DNA of 15,630 bases from Bacillota bacterium (lineage in GTDB: Bacteria; Bacillota; Clostridia; Peptostreptococcales; Anaerovoracaceae): contig JAEENW010000029.1 of the NCBI GenBank assembly GCA_016283945.1, positions 1-15,630 on the forward strand, given 5' to 3'. Numbering within the stretch: position 1 is the first letter of the stretch; each line of letters starts with the position of its first letter. The notes below the pieces were generated by a model. It saw nothing but the letters and a program-made list of their open reading frames with translations. It was not told the origin of the DNA and did not search any database. This document shows positions 1 to 7,158 of the stretch, in pieces. Both the position numbers and the translations under genes were made by a program.

Positions 1-1
1 G

Positions 2-1048
2 AACAAGGGAAGCGAGGTCAAGATCGTCGTCGAGGGCACGGTTAGCCTCACAGACGCCGAGGACATCGCGAACGAGGAGAGCGACGACTTCGACGGCGCC
101 GCGCTCAAGGCGAAGGCCGGCTCGAGCGTCGTGCTCACGGGCAGCGGCACCCTCAACGTGAACGGAAGCTGCAAACACGGAATCAAGGTCAGCGGCCTCG
201 ATGAGGATGACATAGCTGACGGATACAGCGAGGCGAGCTTCATAGTCGACGGGGATCTGACCATCAACGTGAGCGCCGCGGAGGACGGAATGAACTCCGG
301 GACCGATCTCACGATCAAGAGCGGGACGATCAACGTGTCCGCCGGCGACGACGGGATCAAGGCCGACTACATCCTCACCATAGGCGTCGAGGGCGCGGAA
401 GGCCCTGAGATCAACGTAAAGAAGTCTGCCGAGGGCCTCGAGGGCGCGGTCGTCAACATCATCAGCGGCGACATCACCGTGAACGCTTCTGACGACGGCA
501 TCAACGCCGCCAACAGCGATCTCACGGGCTACAGCTTCTCGATCAACATCATGGGCGGCGATGTGACCGTGAGCTCAGGCGCGGACGGCCTCGACTCCAA
601 CGGGAACATCAACATCACCGGAGGCCTGACCACTATCGCGAAGTCCGCGATGAACGGCGGAGAGGGCGGCATGGACTACGAGGGCAGCTGCTACGTCGCC
701 GACGGATGCCTCGTCAACCCCTACGGGACCACGATGGACTCCGGAATGGGCGGCCGCGGCGGTATGAACGGAATGGGCGGACACGGATGGATGAAGGGCG
801 GTGAAAGCTCTAACGAAGCTGCGCCCGGCGCCCCGCAGGACGGTACTGCACCCGAGCTTCCGGCAGACGGCGCTGTACCCGGAGCCCCGCAGGACGGAAG
901 GATGACCATGAAGGGCATGAGGCCTCAGAGAGGGCAGGGAATGCCCGGAGGCATGGCTCCCCAGAATGGAACGCCTAAAGGCTCAACTCCCAGGGATGAG
1001 CAGACTACGCAGACCCTTCCGGGAATGACAGGCGGGCAGAGCATATAG
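2..1048 (+). CDS. DUF4353 carbohydrate-binding domain protein, 3' part only
   Basis: The reading frame is open from the first complete codon at base 2, so the N-terminus lies outside the window. The visible part consists of imperfect repeats of the form I-x-x-G-x-I-x-V-x-A-x-D-G-I (for example TIKSGTINVSAGDDGIKAD and NIISGDITVNASDDGINAAN), the regular pattern of a right-handed beta-helix and typical of DUF4353, a predicted carbohydrate-binding domain of surface proteins in Bacillota. After the last repeat the chain becomes a Gly/Met-rich tail (GGMNGMGGHGWMKGG) and then a Pro/Gln/Gly-rich segment with two PGAPQDG units. Such Gly/Met tails are common in this family. An extracellular or cell-surface location is likely, but the signal peptide would be off-window. 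The ligand is unknown. It ends with TAG; a hairpin lies 30 nt downstream. Confidence 0.8.
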   Translation, partial: NKGSEVKIVVEGTVSLTDAEDIANEESDDFDGAALKAKAGSSVVLTGSGTLNVNGSCKHGIKVSGLDEDDIADGYSEASFIVDGDLTINVSAAEDGMNSGTDLTIKSGTINVSAGDDGIKADYILTIGVEGAEGPEINVKKSAEGLEGAVVNIISGDITVNASDDGINAANSDLTGYSFSINIMGGDVTVSSGADGLDSNGNINITGGLTTIAKSAMNGGEGGMDYEGSCYVADGCLVNPYGTTMDSGMGGRGGMNGMGGHGWMKGGESSNEAAPGAPQDGTAPELPADGAVPGAPQDGRMTMKGMRPQRGQGMPGGMAPQNGTPKGSTPRDEQTTQTLPGMTGGQSI

Positions 1049-1078
1049 GACCGGACAAAAAGAATACCGCTTGATCAA

Positions 1079-1113
1079 CGGGAAGAGGAAGGCTCATCGC
1101 CTTCCTCTTCCCG
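1079..1113. terminator. 15-bp perfect hairpin between convergent transcripts
   Basis: Arms 1079-1093 and 1099-1113 are fully complementary (15 bp) around a 5-nt loop (TCATC). It lies 30 nt after the DUF4353 stop codon. Neither strand has an immediate U-tract: the minus strand reads TTGATCAAG and has a T-run (TTCTTTTTG) only about 13 nt further on. It may serve as a bidirectional terminator or a 3'-end stabilising stem for the DUF4353 mRNA and for the minus-strand RNA proposed here. Confidence 0.5.
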
Positions 1114-1197
1114 GATAGCATAGTGTGAATTGAGAGGGCCTTAGCTCATCTTCGGCGCCGATACGGATCTGCCTGTTCTGTCCGCCTCAGATGATCT
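1079..1197 (-). ncRNA. Candidate small RNA, about 120 nt
   Basis: This interval runs from the start predicted by the TTGACA-17-TATATT promoter to the far side of the 15-bp hairpin. Besides the 3' hairpin it can form an internal closed domain: TCATCT and AGATGA pair near the 5' end, enclosing GGCG/CGCC and a self-complementary TCGGCGCCGA. It carries neither the conserved SRP RNA loop (GGTCAGG...GGAAGG) nor the extended helix of 6S RNA, and I do not recognise a family. The 3' end runs convergently into the DUF4353 mRNA tail. Transcription is inferred only from sequence. Confidence 0.35.
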
Positions 1198-1203
1198 GGT
1201 TAC

Positions 1204-1232
1204 AATATAGCGCAAATGGGAATATCTGTCAA
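1204..1232 (-). promoter_or_regulatory. Consensus sigma-A promoter facing left
   Basis: Read on the minus strand, TTGACA (1232-1227) is followed by exactly 17 nt and then TATATT (1209-1204). The -35 matches the consensus 6/6 and the -10 matches 5/6. The predicted start is near 1197. No protein-coding frame of conviction begins downstream before the hairpin at 1079-1113, so it is read here as the promoter of a short non-coding RNA. Confidence 0.6.
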
Positions 1233-1288
1233 GAAATATTTGGAAATATTATTTAGTGCAGGCAACTATTATCTTCTTTGCAGAGTCA

Positions 1289-1313
1289 GGCCGCCGTTTT
1301 TCAAACGACGGCC
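1289..1313. terminator. Hairpin at the 3' side of the small minus-strand ORF
   Basis: Arms 1289-1299 and 1303-1313 form an 11-bp stem with a 3-nt loop. On the minus strand all pairs are canonical or G-U; on the plus strand the 1294/1308 pair is a C-A mismatch. The plus strand has a following ACTTTTATTT tract; the minus strand has no T-run. It sits 4 nt beyond the stop codon of the minus-strand small ORF, the expected place for a terminator. Confidence 0.45.
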
Positions 1314-1317
1314 ACTT

Positions 1318-1422
1318 TTATTTCCTGCGATGTTTCCTCAGGATCAGAGCTGTCAGAGACAGCACGGTCCCGATGATTCCAATTATCGAAGCATTCCACC
1401 CCCGTCTTTTTCTTATCGTCAC
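1318..1422 (-). CDS. Candidate 34-aa single-pass membrane protein
   Basis: A GTG-initiated frame of 34 codons ends in TAA at 1320-1318. GGGGAGG lies 4 nt before the GTG, a strong Shine-Dalgarno. The product begins with a very basic stretch (TIRKRRGW), contains one hydrophobic segment (residues about 13-28, ASIIGIIGTVLSLTALI) and ends in a basic tail (LRKHRRK). This basic-hydrophobic-basic build is typical of small membrane proteins, including type I toxin-like peptides, but the function cannot be told from sequence. A hairpin follows 4 nt after the stop. I find no convincing promoter upstream of it on the minus strand; its 5' region overlaps the trmL leader, so the two would be transcribed divergently. 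The lack of other coding content here and the SD/start/TM/hairpin arrangement support it. Confidence 0.5.
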   Translation of the reverse strand: MTIRKRRGWNASIIGIIGTVLSLTALILRKHRRK

Positions 1423-1482
1423 ATATCCTCCCCAAAACTCACTCACAATGTGCTAAAATGATTATCGGTAAAGAGGAGAGAT

Positions 1483-1953
1483 ATGGCGCTTCATGTAGTT
1501 TTAGTTGAACCGGAGATCCCGCCGAACACGGGGAACATCTCCAGGACCTGCGCGGCGACGGGCTGCGTCCTGCACCTCGTGAAGCCCCTGGGCTTCTCGA
1601 TAGACGACCGCCAGCTGAAGCGCGCCGGGCTGGACTACTGGCCGCACCTCAAGCTCGAGATCCACGAGAGCTTCGCGGAGTTCCTCGAAAAGTACGGGGA
1701 CCGCAGGATGTGGCTCTCGACGACCAAGGGAAAGATGCTCTACACGGAGCCCGAGTACCGGGACGGGGACTTCATCCTCTTCGGCAAAGAGACCGAAGGC
1801 CTCCCGAGGCCCTTCATCGAGGCGAACATCGAGAAGGCCGTCCGCATCCCGATGAGCGAGGGCACGAGGCTGAGATCCTTCAATCTCTCGAACTCCGTCG
1901 CGATAGTGGTGTTCGAGGCTCTGAGGCAGCTGGGCTTCCCGGATCTCGCCTAG
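1483..1953 (+). CDS. trmL: tRNA (cytidine(34)-2'-O)-methyltransferase TrmL
   Basis: This 156-aa SpoU/TrmD-fold (SPOUT) methyltransferase is the usual length for TrmL (CspR/YibK). It transfers a methyl group from S-adenosylmethionine to the 2'-O of the wobble nucleotide of certain leucine tRNAs. The three SPOUT motifs are clear: the N-terminal EPEIPPNTGNISRTCAATG, the middle LFGKETEGLP, and the C-terminal knot IPMSEGTRLRSFNLSNSVA, where the Asn-Leu-Ser-Asn stretch contributes to the cofactor site. The ATG is preceded by AAGAGGAGAG with proper spacing. It stands 57 nt before the zinc-ribbon gene in the same direction. Read-through into the stress cluster is possible, since I see no terminator between them. 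Confidence 0.95.
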   Translation: MALHVVLVEPEIPPNTGNISRTCAATGCVLHLVKPLGFSIDDRQLKRAGLDYWPHLKLEIHESFAEFLEKYGDRRMWLSTTKGKMLYTEPEYRDGDFILFGKETEGLPRPFIEANIEKAVRIPMSEGTRLRSFNLSNSVAIVVFEALRQLGFPDLA

Positions 1954-2010
1954 AGCGCCCCGAAGTCAGTCTGAATACTTCAACAGTTGATCATATATCA
2001 AGGAGGCCAT

Positions 2011-3093
2011 ATGGCACTTCGAGAATACAAATGCCCCAACTGCGGGGCGCCGCTGCCCTTCAACGCGGATCTGCAGGTGCTCAAGTGCGAGAACTGCGGA
2101 AGCGAGTTCGAGATCGGTGCGCTCGAGGCTCTCGAGCTGGCCGACGAGCAGGGCGACAGCGAAAAGCTGGACTGGGGAGGGTATTATCCCGACAGCAGCG
2201 GCTACGACCGGCTCGAGAACACGGTCGTCTACAACTGCGTGTCCTGCGGCGCCGTCATCGAGACCGACGAGAACACCGTCGCGACTCAGTGCCCTTACTG
2301 CAACAACAACGTCGTCATGACAGAGCGTGTCGCGGCTGGCCTCAAGCCCGACGCGATCCTCCCGTTCCGCTTCAACAATAAGGGCCTGCAGGAGCGCATT
2401 CGGGACTTCCAGAAGGACAAGAAGCTGCTCCCGAAGAGTTTCTTCGCAGAGAGCATGCTGAGCAAGGTCCAGGGCATGTACGTCCCGTTCTGGCTCTACA
2501 ACGCGGACGTCGAGGGCTTCATGACCATGGACGCGGTGCGCTCGCAGAGCTACCGCTCCGGAGACTATCAGGTCACCGACACGGACCACTTCCTGCTCGA
2601 GAGGAGCGGCAGCATGCGCTTCTCGGACGTCCCCGTGGACGCGAGCAGCAAGATGGACAACGACCTCATGGACTCCGTGGAGCCCTACGATCTCAAGGAT
2701 CTCAGGCCCTTCGATATGAGCTACCTCTCGGGCTTCGTGGCTGACCGCTACGACATCTCGCCCGAGGACGAGAGGAAGCGCGCCGAAAACCGCATGCTGA
2801 ACACCGCCAGAGGCCGCTTCAGGAGCACCTCAGGCGCCTACAGCGGCGTGAACGTCCGCGCGTCGGATCTCAGGACCCGCAACGTGACGGTGCGCTACGT
2901 GATGCTTCCAGTGTACCTGCTCAACTGCAGCTTTAACGGCAAGAAGTACCGCTTCGCGATCAACGGCCAGACCGGCAAGATAGTGGGCGAGCTTCCGACG
3001 AGCCGCGAGCGTATGTGGCACTACGGGCTCACGACCTTCCTCTGCGTCGCCGGAGCGATCGCGGCCCTTGGCTTTCTGTCTTTCCTGTTCTGA
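2011..3093 (+). CDS. Zinc-ribbon membrane protein, YdjG-like (TFIIB-type zinc ribbon)
   Basis: The protein is 360 aa. The start is the ATG directly after AAGGAGG (2000-2006), not an in-frame TTG 24 nt upstream. Two zinc ribbons are visible: C8/C11-C26/C29 and C76/C79-C94/C97. A long middle region (about 110-330) matches the layout of Bacillus YdjG, and a single hydrophobic segment at the C-terminus (about 338-360) anchors it in the membrane with the ribbons on the cytoplasmic side. In B. subtilis, YdjG and YdjH form a membrane pair acting with SPFH protein YdjI and PspA in the envelope stress response; the family match is by motif and gene order. It is followed 15 nt later by the TPM gene, suggesting translational linkage. 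It is likely the first gene of the cluster; no clear promoter is visible in the 57-nt upstream gap. Confidence 0.85.
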   Translation: MALREYKCPNCGAPLPFNADLQVLKCENCGSEFEIGALEALELADEQGDSEKLDWGGYYPDSSGYDRLENTVVYNCVSCGAVIETDENTVATQCPYCNNNVVMTERVAAGLKPDAILPFRFNNKGLQERIRDFQKDKKLLPKSFFAESMLSKVQGMYVPFWLYNADVEGFMTMDAVRSQSYRSGDYQVTDTDHFLLERSGSMRFSDVPVDASSKMDNDLMDSVEPYDLKDLRPFDMSYLSGFVADRYDISPEDERKRAENRMLNTARGRFRSTSGAYSGVNVRASDLRTRNVTVRYVMLPVYLLNCSFNGKKYRFAINGQTGKIVGELPTSRERMWHYGLTTFLCVAGAIAALGFLSFLF

Positions 3094-3111
3094 TAAGGGG
3101 GTGACGCTGTG

Positions 3112-4488
3112 ATGAAAAAACTTTCAGCTCTGCTGCTCTGCCTCCTTCTGGCGTTCGGCCTGCCGCTCGCGTCTCTGCGCGCGGCCCATGCCGAGGGCGA
3201 GTTCCGCACGGACATCTACCACTTCAACGACTTTGAGGGCGTAGTCACGCAGGAAGAGGCCGACAGGATAGACGACCTGGTCTACGACTTCATCGAGAAG
3301 TACGGAGTCGACCTTCCGGTCTTCATCGCTTCGGATACCGGTGATGAGGATCCCTTCGCCGCGATGGAGCGCATATACTACGGCAACCAGCTCGGCTACG
3401 GCAGCGACTCCGACGGCGTCGCGCTGCTCGTGCTCACGGACAGCGACGAGATATACATAGACGGCTACGGAGAGCGCGGAGAGGATCTGCTCGAGCTCAT
3501 GCAGGACAGCAGCGCCATGGAGGCGGCTTCCCGTAAGATATACGACAGCTTCGCAGGCGGCGACTACTACGAGGCCATGAAGGCCTACGTGAAGGCCGCG
3601 GCTGAGGCGGCGGACAGGCTCCCCGCCCTGGCGGACTATACCCCGAGCCAGGGCAGCAGTTCAGCGAGCCAGGGCTACAGCGAGAACCCTGTGGGAGGCA
3701 GGCCCTCCTGGTGGCCCTCCAGCACCAAGTCCTTCACTGAATTCCACGACTACTCCGCGCCGCGCCTCGTGGACGACGCCGACATGTTCACCCCTGCGGA
3801 GGAGAAGGAGATACTGCAGCACCTGCAGCAGCTCACGCAGGAGACCGGCCGCGACCTCGTCATCTTCACCGACACGAGCACCCACGGCATGAGCGCCCGC
3901 GACTACGCCATAGCCTTCCACCGCTACTGCGGCTACGGCTTCGGCGACGACTACACCGGCTCCGTTCTCTTCATCTGCATGGATCCGGATGACAGGCAGT
4001 GGACTACCCAGGCGACGGGCGAGATAGAGCACTACTACGACTACGACACGATCAACAAGATCGACGACATGATCTTCGACGACATGAAGGCGGGCAATTA
4101 CAAGGACGCGATGCTCACCTACGTCGACTCGGTCAGCTACATGTACCAGAACGGCGAGCTGCCAAAGCCCGACCATAGAAAGGAGATAGCCGCGGGAACG
4201 ACCGGCGCCGGCATCTTCAGCGGCATCATAGCCGCCATCGGCAGGGTCTTCGGAATGAAGTCCAAGATGAAGAACATAAACCTCGCGACCGACGCGGGGC
4301 GCTATGTGAGCTCTGACCTCGCGCTGGACTACAGGAACGACCGCTTCCTCTACAGGAGCACCTCCCGCACCAAGATCCCGAAGAACACTGGCGGAGGCGG
4401 CGGCCACAGCGGCCGCTCGAGCTACAGCAGCGGCCACAGCTCCCACGGCGGTGGCAGGAGCTACTCCGGAGGCGGAAGGCACTTCTGA
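3112..4488 (+). CDS. TPM-domain protein with two tandem TPM domains, YdjH-like
   Basis: The product is 458 aa from the ATG; the adjacent GTG at 3109 is an equally possible start, with AAGGGGGTGA (3095-3104) serving either. A signal peptide (MKKLSALLLCLLLAFG... ending AAHA, residues 1-27) directs export. A first TPM-like domain spans about 35-175 and a second about 219-349, beginning LVDDADMFTPAEEKEIL, the usual TPM opening. A hydrophobic helix (about 364-384, GAGIFSGIIAAIGRVFG) follows, then a basic cytoplasmic-type stretch and a Gly/Ser/His-rich tail (427-458) ending GGGRHF, the typical ending of TPM/YgcG proteins. TPM domains are found in thylakoid repair protein TLP18.3 and in envelope-stress partners. 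B. subtilis YdjH has one TPM domain, so the tandem copy is notable. It follows the YdjG-like gene by 15-18 nt. Confidence 0.88.
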   Translation: MKKLSALLLCLLLAFGLPLASLRAAHAEGEFRTDIYHFNDFEGVVTQEEADRIDDLVYDFIEKYGVDLPVFIASDTGDEDPFAAMERIYYGNQLGYGSDSDGVALLVLTDSDEIYIDGYGERGEDLLELMQDSSAMEAASRKIYDSFAGGDYYEAMKAYVKAAAEAADRLPALADYTPSQGSSSASQGYSENPVGGRPSWWPSSTKSFTEFHDYSAPRLVDDADMFTPAEEKEILQHLQQLTQETGRDLVIFTDTSTHGMSARDYAIAFHRYCGYGFGDDYTGSVLFICMDPDDRQWTTQATGEIEHYYDYDTINKIDDMIFDDMKAGNYKDAMLTYVDSVSYMYQNGELPKPDHRKEIAAGTTGAGIFSGIIAAIGRVFGMKSKMKNINLATDAGRYVSSDLALDYRNDRFLYRSTSRTKIPKNTGGGGGHSGRSSYSSGHSSHGGGRSYSGGGRHF

Positions 4489-4530
4489 TCCCCCGAAGCC
4501 ACGCGGACAGTTCAAAATAGGCTGAAAGTA

Positions 4531-4559
4531 TTGTATATCAAGGCCTTTTAGTATATTAT
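4531..4559 (+). promoter_or_regulatory. Putative internal promoter before the SPFH gene
   Basis: TTGTAT (4531-4536), a 17-nt spacer and TATTAT (4554-4559) lie in an AT-rich pocket of the 109-nt gap between the TPM and SPFH genes. The predicted start is near 4566, about 30 nt before the SPFH start codon. It would allow SPFH-TelA-XpaC to be expressed separately from the first two genes. No terminator is evident between the TPM stop codon and this site. Confidence 0.5.
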
Positions 4560-4597
4560 TAATTGATTAGAACAGTATTTCCGAAAGGAGAAAGACT

Positions 4598-5830
4598 ATG
4601 GGACTCATTACAGCAGCGCTCAGCGGCGTCACCAGCGTGCTCAGCGATCAGTGGAAGGAGTATTTCATCTGCGACTCCATGCCTGACGACATACTCGCCG
4701 TCAAGGGACGCAAGAAGCGCAATGGAATAGCCTCCGCGCCCAACGACAACATCATCACCAACGGTTCCGGCATAGTCGTAGCTGACGGCCAGTGCGTGCT
4801 GATCACCCAGCAGGGCAAGGTCGTGGACTACTGTGCCGAGCCCGGAAGGTACACCTACGACATCTCCACCGAGCCCTCCATGTTCGACGGCGGCATTCTC
4901 AGCGACAGAGCCCGCGACGTCTTCGACAACATGGTCAAGCGCTTCACCTACGGAGGCGTCGCCCCGCAGGATCAGAGGGTCTACTACTTCAACACCAAGG
5001 AGATCAAGGGCAACAAGTACGGCACCCCGAACCCGGTACCCTTCAGGGTAGTGGACGAGCGCGCCGGCCTCGACATCGACATCTCCCTCTCCTGCTTCGG
5101 AGAATACAGCTACAAGATCACCAATCCGCTCCTGTTCTACGCCAACGTATGCGGCAACATGAGCAGTTACTATTCCAAGGACGAACTCGACGGCCAGATG
5201 AGGACCGAACTCCTCACCGCGCTGCAGCCGGACTTCGCCAAGCTCTCAGAGCAGGGCATACGCTACAGCTCCATCCCGGCTCACACCTTTGAGCTTGCCG
5301 ACGCCCTCAATGAGGTGCTCTCCTCCAAGTGGAGAGACCTGAGGGGCATCGAGATCGTATCCTTCGGCATCTCTTCCCTCAAGGCCAGGTCCGAGGACGA
5401 GGCTATGATCAAGGAGATGCAGAGGAACGCGGCCTTCAAGGATCCCACCACCGCCGCCTCCTACATCGTAGGCTCCCAGGGCCAGGCGATGAAGGACGCC
5501 GCCAAGAACGCCGGCGGCGCCGCCCAGGCCTTCGTAGGCGTGGGCATGGCAGGAAACATGGGCGGAGTCAGCGCTCAGGACCTCTACAATATGGGCGCCA
5601 AGCAGCCCGAGGCTCCCGCTCCGGCCCCCGAGGCTCCGGTCGCCCCTGCCAAGCCGACCTGGACCTGCCCGGTATGCGGAGAGACCTGCGACGGCAACTT
5701 CTGCCCGACCTGCGGCGCTCCCAAGCCCGTGAGGCCGTCCTGCGCCAAGTGCGGATGGACTCCCGAGGAGGGCAAGCCCGTTCCCAACTTCTGCCCGAAC
5801 TGCGGAGAGCCCTTCGCAAAGAAGGAGTAG
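4598..5830 (+). CDS. SPFH-domain protein with C-terminal double zinc ribbon, YdjI-like
   Basis: The product is 410 aa, with AAAGGAGAAAG before the ATG. An SPFH (band-7/flotillin-like) domain occupies about residues 25-270; the DQWKEYFICDSMPDDILAVKG opening and VPFRVVDERAGLDIDI core are characteristic of the YdjI branch, often mislabelled as a virion core protein. A low-complexity Ala/Gly and Ala/Pro linker (about 295-350) leads to two zinc ribbons: C357/C360-C369/C372 and C382/C385-C399/C402. There is no transmembrane helix; the family acts peripherally on the cytoplasmic membrane face. In B. subtilis, YdjI recruits PspA to the membrane and works with YdjG/YdjH (established knowledge). Here its neighbours are those two homologues upstream and TelA/XpaC downstream, with no PspA. 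Confidence 0.9.
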   Translation: MGLITAALSGVTSVLSDQWKEYFICDSMPDDILAVKGRKKRNGIASAPNDNIITNGSGIVVADGQCVLITQQGKVVDYCAEPGRYTYDISTEPSMFDGGILSDRARDVFDNMVKRFTYGGVAPQDQRVYYFNTKEIKGNKYGTPNPVPFRVVDERAGLDIDISLSCFGEYSYKITNPLLFYANVCGNMSSYYSKDELDGQMRTELLTALQPDFAKLSEQGIRYSSIPAHTFELADALNEVLSSKWRDLRGIEIVSFGISSLKARSEDEAMIKEMQRNAAFKDPTTAASYIVGSQGQAMKDAAKNAGGAAQAFVGVGMAGNMGGVSAQDLYNMGAKQPEAPAPAPEAPVAPAKPTWTCPVCGETCDGNFCPTCGAPKPVRPSCAKCGWTPEEGKPVPNFCPNCGEPFAKKE

Positions 5831-5839
5831 AGGCGCGGA

Positions 5840-5909
5840 GCTGAAGGCCGGCGCTCCGGCCTCAGCATAGCTTCATGAGATCACGCGGCGGGGCATCCCG
5901 CTCCGCCGC
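5840..5909 (+). promoter_or_regulatory. Two GC-rich hairpins between the SPFH and TelA genes
   Basis: The first hairpin spans 5840-5866: GCTG, a bulged A and AGGCCGG pair with CCGGCCT and CAGC around a CGCT loop. The second pairs GCGGCGG (5885-5891) with CCGCCGC (5903-5909); an alternative inner pairing of GGG with CCC competes with it. Neither has a U-tract, so a simple terminator is unlikely. They may act as a processing or stability element that sets the SPFH-to-TelA ratio. The TelA ribosome binding site follows at about 5924-5930. Confidence 0.4.
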
Positions 5910-5938
5910 CTCGAGAGATAAATGAAAGAGGTAACGAT

Positions 5939-7156
5939 ATGAACAACGAAGTCCCCGAACTCAAGCTCGACGGAGCTGAAGCCGCTACCGAGCTCGAAGC
6001 CGCCGCCGGCGCCGCCCAGGCCGCCATCGCCGATCTCGACAACACCGTCGAGAGCGCCATGCACGAGCTTCAGACCATCGAGATCAAGGATCTCGACAAG
6101 CTTCCTCCCGAGGAGGCCAACTATCTCAAGAACATCCAGCTCACCGAGGCAGAGCAGAGAGCCGTCGACGAGTTCAAGGAGAAGATCGACATCACCGACA
6201 CCAACGTGATCATGCAGTACGGCGCGAGCTGCCAGAAGAAGATCGCGGACTTCTCCGACAGCGCCCTCGAGGGCGTCAAGACCAAGGATCTCGGAGAGGT
6301 CAGCGGAATGATCACCGACCTCGTCACCGAGCTCAAGGGCTTCTCGCTCGAGCCCCAGAAGAAGGGACTCTTCGGCCTCTTCAAGAAGGTGCCCGTAAGC
6401 ATCGAGAAGATCAAGGCCGAGTACGCCAGCGCCGACACCAACATCGACAAGATCGTCGAGTCGCTCGAGAAGCATCAGAACACCCTCAGCAAGGACGTCG
6501 TGATGCTCGACAAGCTCTACGAGGCCAACCTCGGCTACTTCAAGGAGCTCTCCATGTACATCATGGCCGGTAAGGCCAAGCTCGAGGAGGAGCGCTCAGG
6601 AAAGCTGCAGGAGCTCAAGGCCAAGGCCGAGCAGTCCGGGCTTCCCGAGGACGCCCAGGCCGCGAACGACTTCGCCGCCCTCTGCGACCGATTCGAGAAG
6701 AAGCTCTTCGACCTGGAGCTCACCAGGACCATCAGCATCCAGATGGCTCCGCAGATCAGGATGATCCAGAACAACGACGTCCTGATGGTCGAGAGGATAC
6801 AGTCCACCATCAACAACACCATCCCCCTCTGGAAGAACCAGATGGTCCTCGCCCTGGGAATGGCTCACTCCAAGCAGGCTGCCGACGCGCAGCACGCCGT
6901 CAACGAGCTCACCAACGAGCTTCTCAAGAAGAACGCCGAGACCCTCAAGACCGGCAGCATCGAGATCGCTCAGGAGAGCGAGCGCAGCGTAGTCGACATC
7001 GAGACCGTCAAGGAGACCAACCAGAAGCTCATCGAGACCTTCGACGAGGTCATGAAGATCCAGGAAGAGGCCAGGAACAGAAGGGCGGAGGCGGAAGCCG
7101 AGCTCGGGCGCATCGAGGTCGAGCTCAAGAACAAGCTGCTTGATATCAAGGGTTAA
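5939..7156 (+). CDS. telA: Toxic anion resistance protein, TelA/KlaA family (YaaN-like)
   Basis: The product is 405 aa, a normal length for TelA, and is preceded by AAAGAGG. It is almost entirely helical and charged, with long coiled-coil stretches and no membrane segment. The signature VERIQSTINNTIPLWKNQMV (about residues 284-303) is the conserved core of the family. An internal KKGLFGLFKKVPVSIEKIK loop (about 142-160) is also typical. TelA proteins are linked to tellurite and other toxic-anion resistance and to Ter-type stress systems, and B. subtilis yaaN is paired with xpaC; biochemical activity is unknown. The XpaC gene starts 2 nt after the TelA stop, so they are certainly co-expressed. 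Like PspA it is a coiled-coil-rich soluble protein. Whether it replaces PspA as the YdjI partner is speculation. Confidence 0.93.
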   Translation: MNNEVPELKLDGAEAATELEAAAGAAQAAIADLDNTVESAMHELQTIEIKDLDKLPPEEANYLKNIQLTEAEQRAVDEFKEKIDITDTNVIMQYGASCQKKIADFSDSALEGVKTKDLGEVSGMITDLVTELKGFSLEPQKKGLFGLFKKVPVSIEKIKAEYASADTNIDKIVESLEKHQNTLSKDVVMLDKLYEANLGYFKELSMYIMAGKAKLEEERSGKLQELKAKAEQSGLPEDAQAANDFAALCDRFEKKLFDLELTRTISIQMAPQIRMIQNNDVLMVERIQSTINNTIPLWKNQMVLALGMAHSKQAADAQHAVNELTNELLKKNAETLKTGSIEIAQESERSVVDIETVKETNQKLIETFDEVMKIQEEARNRRAEAEAELGRIEVELKNKLLDIKG

Positions 7157-7158
7157 AG

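Noticed and set aside
202..620. Internal repeats of the DUF4353 gene as DNA repeats or a CRISPR-like array
   Set aside because: The similarity is at protein level (beta-helix rungs); nucleotide copies are diverged and spacing is in codons within a frame. No CRISPR array is seen anywhere in the window.
1079..1197. Identity of the minus-strand RNA as SRP RNA or 6S RNA
   Set aside because: The conserved SRP loop (GGTCAGG...GGAAGG...AGCAGC) is missing and the length and fold do not fit 6S RNA.
1216..1461. Plus-strand 81-codon frame in the gap before trmL
   Set aside because: No Shine-Dalgarno precedes the ATG, composition is irregular, and it runs through the terminator-like hairpin and antisense to the better-supported 34-aa frame.
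3661..4515. Long minus-strand open frame opposite the TPM gene (284 codons)
   Set aside because: Composition is repetitive Val/Ala/Glu without any domain, there is no ribosome binding site, and the plus strand carries a full TPM gene. It is a by-product of GC-rich codon bias.
4598..5830. Reading the SPFH gene as a viral virion core protein
   Set aside because: That label is a carried-over database name for YdjI-type SPFH proteins; there are no phage genes around it.
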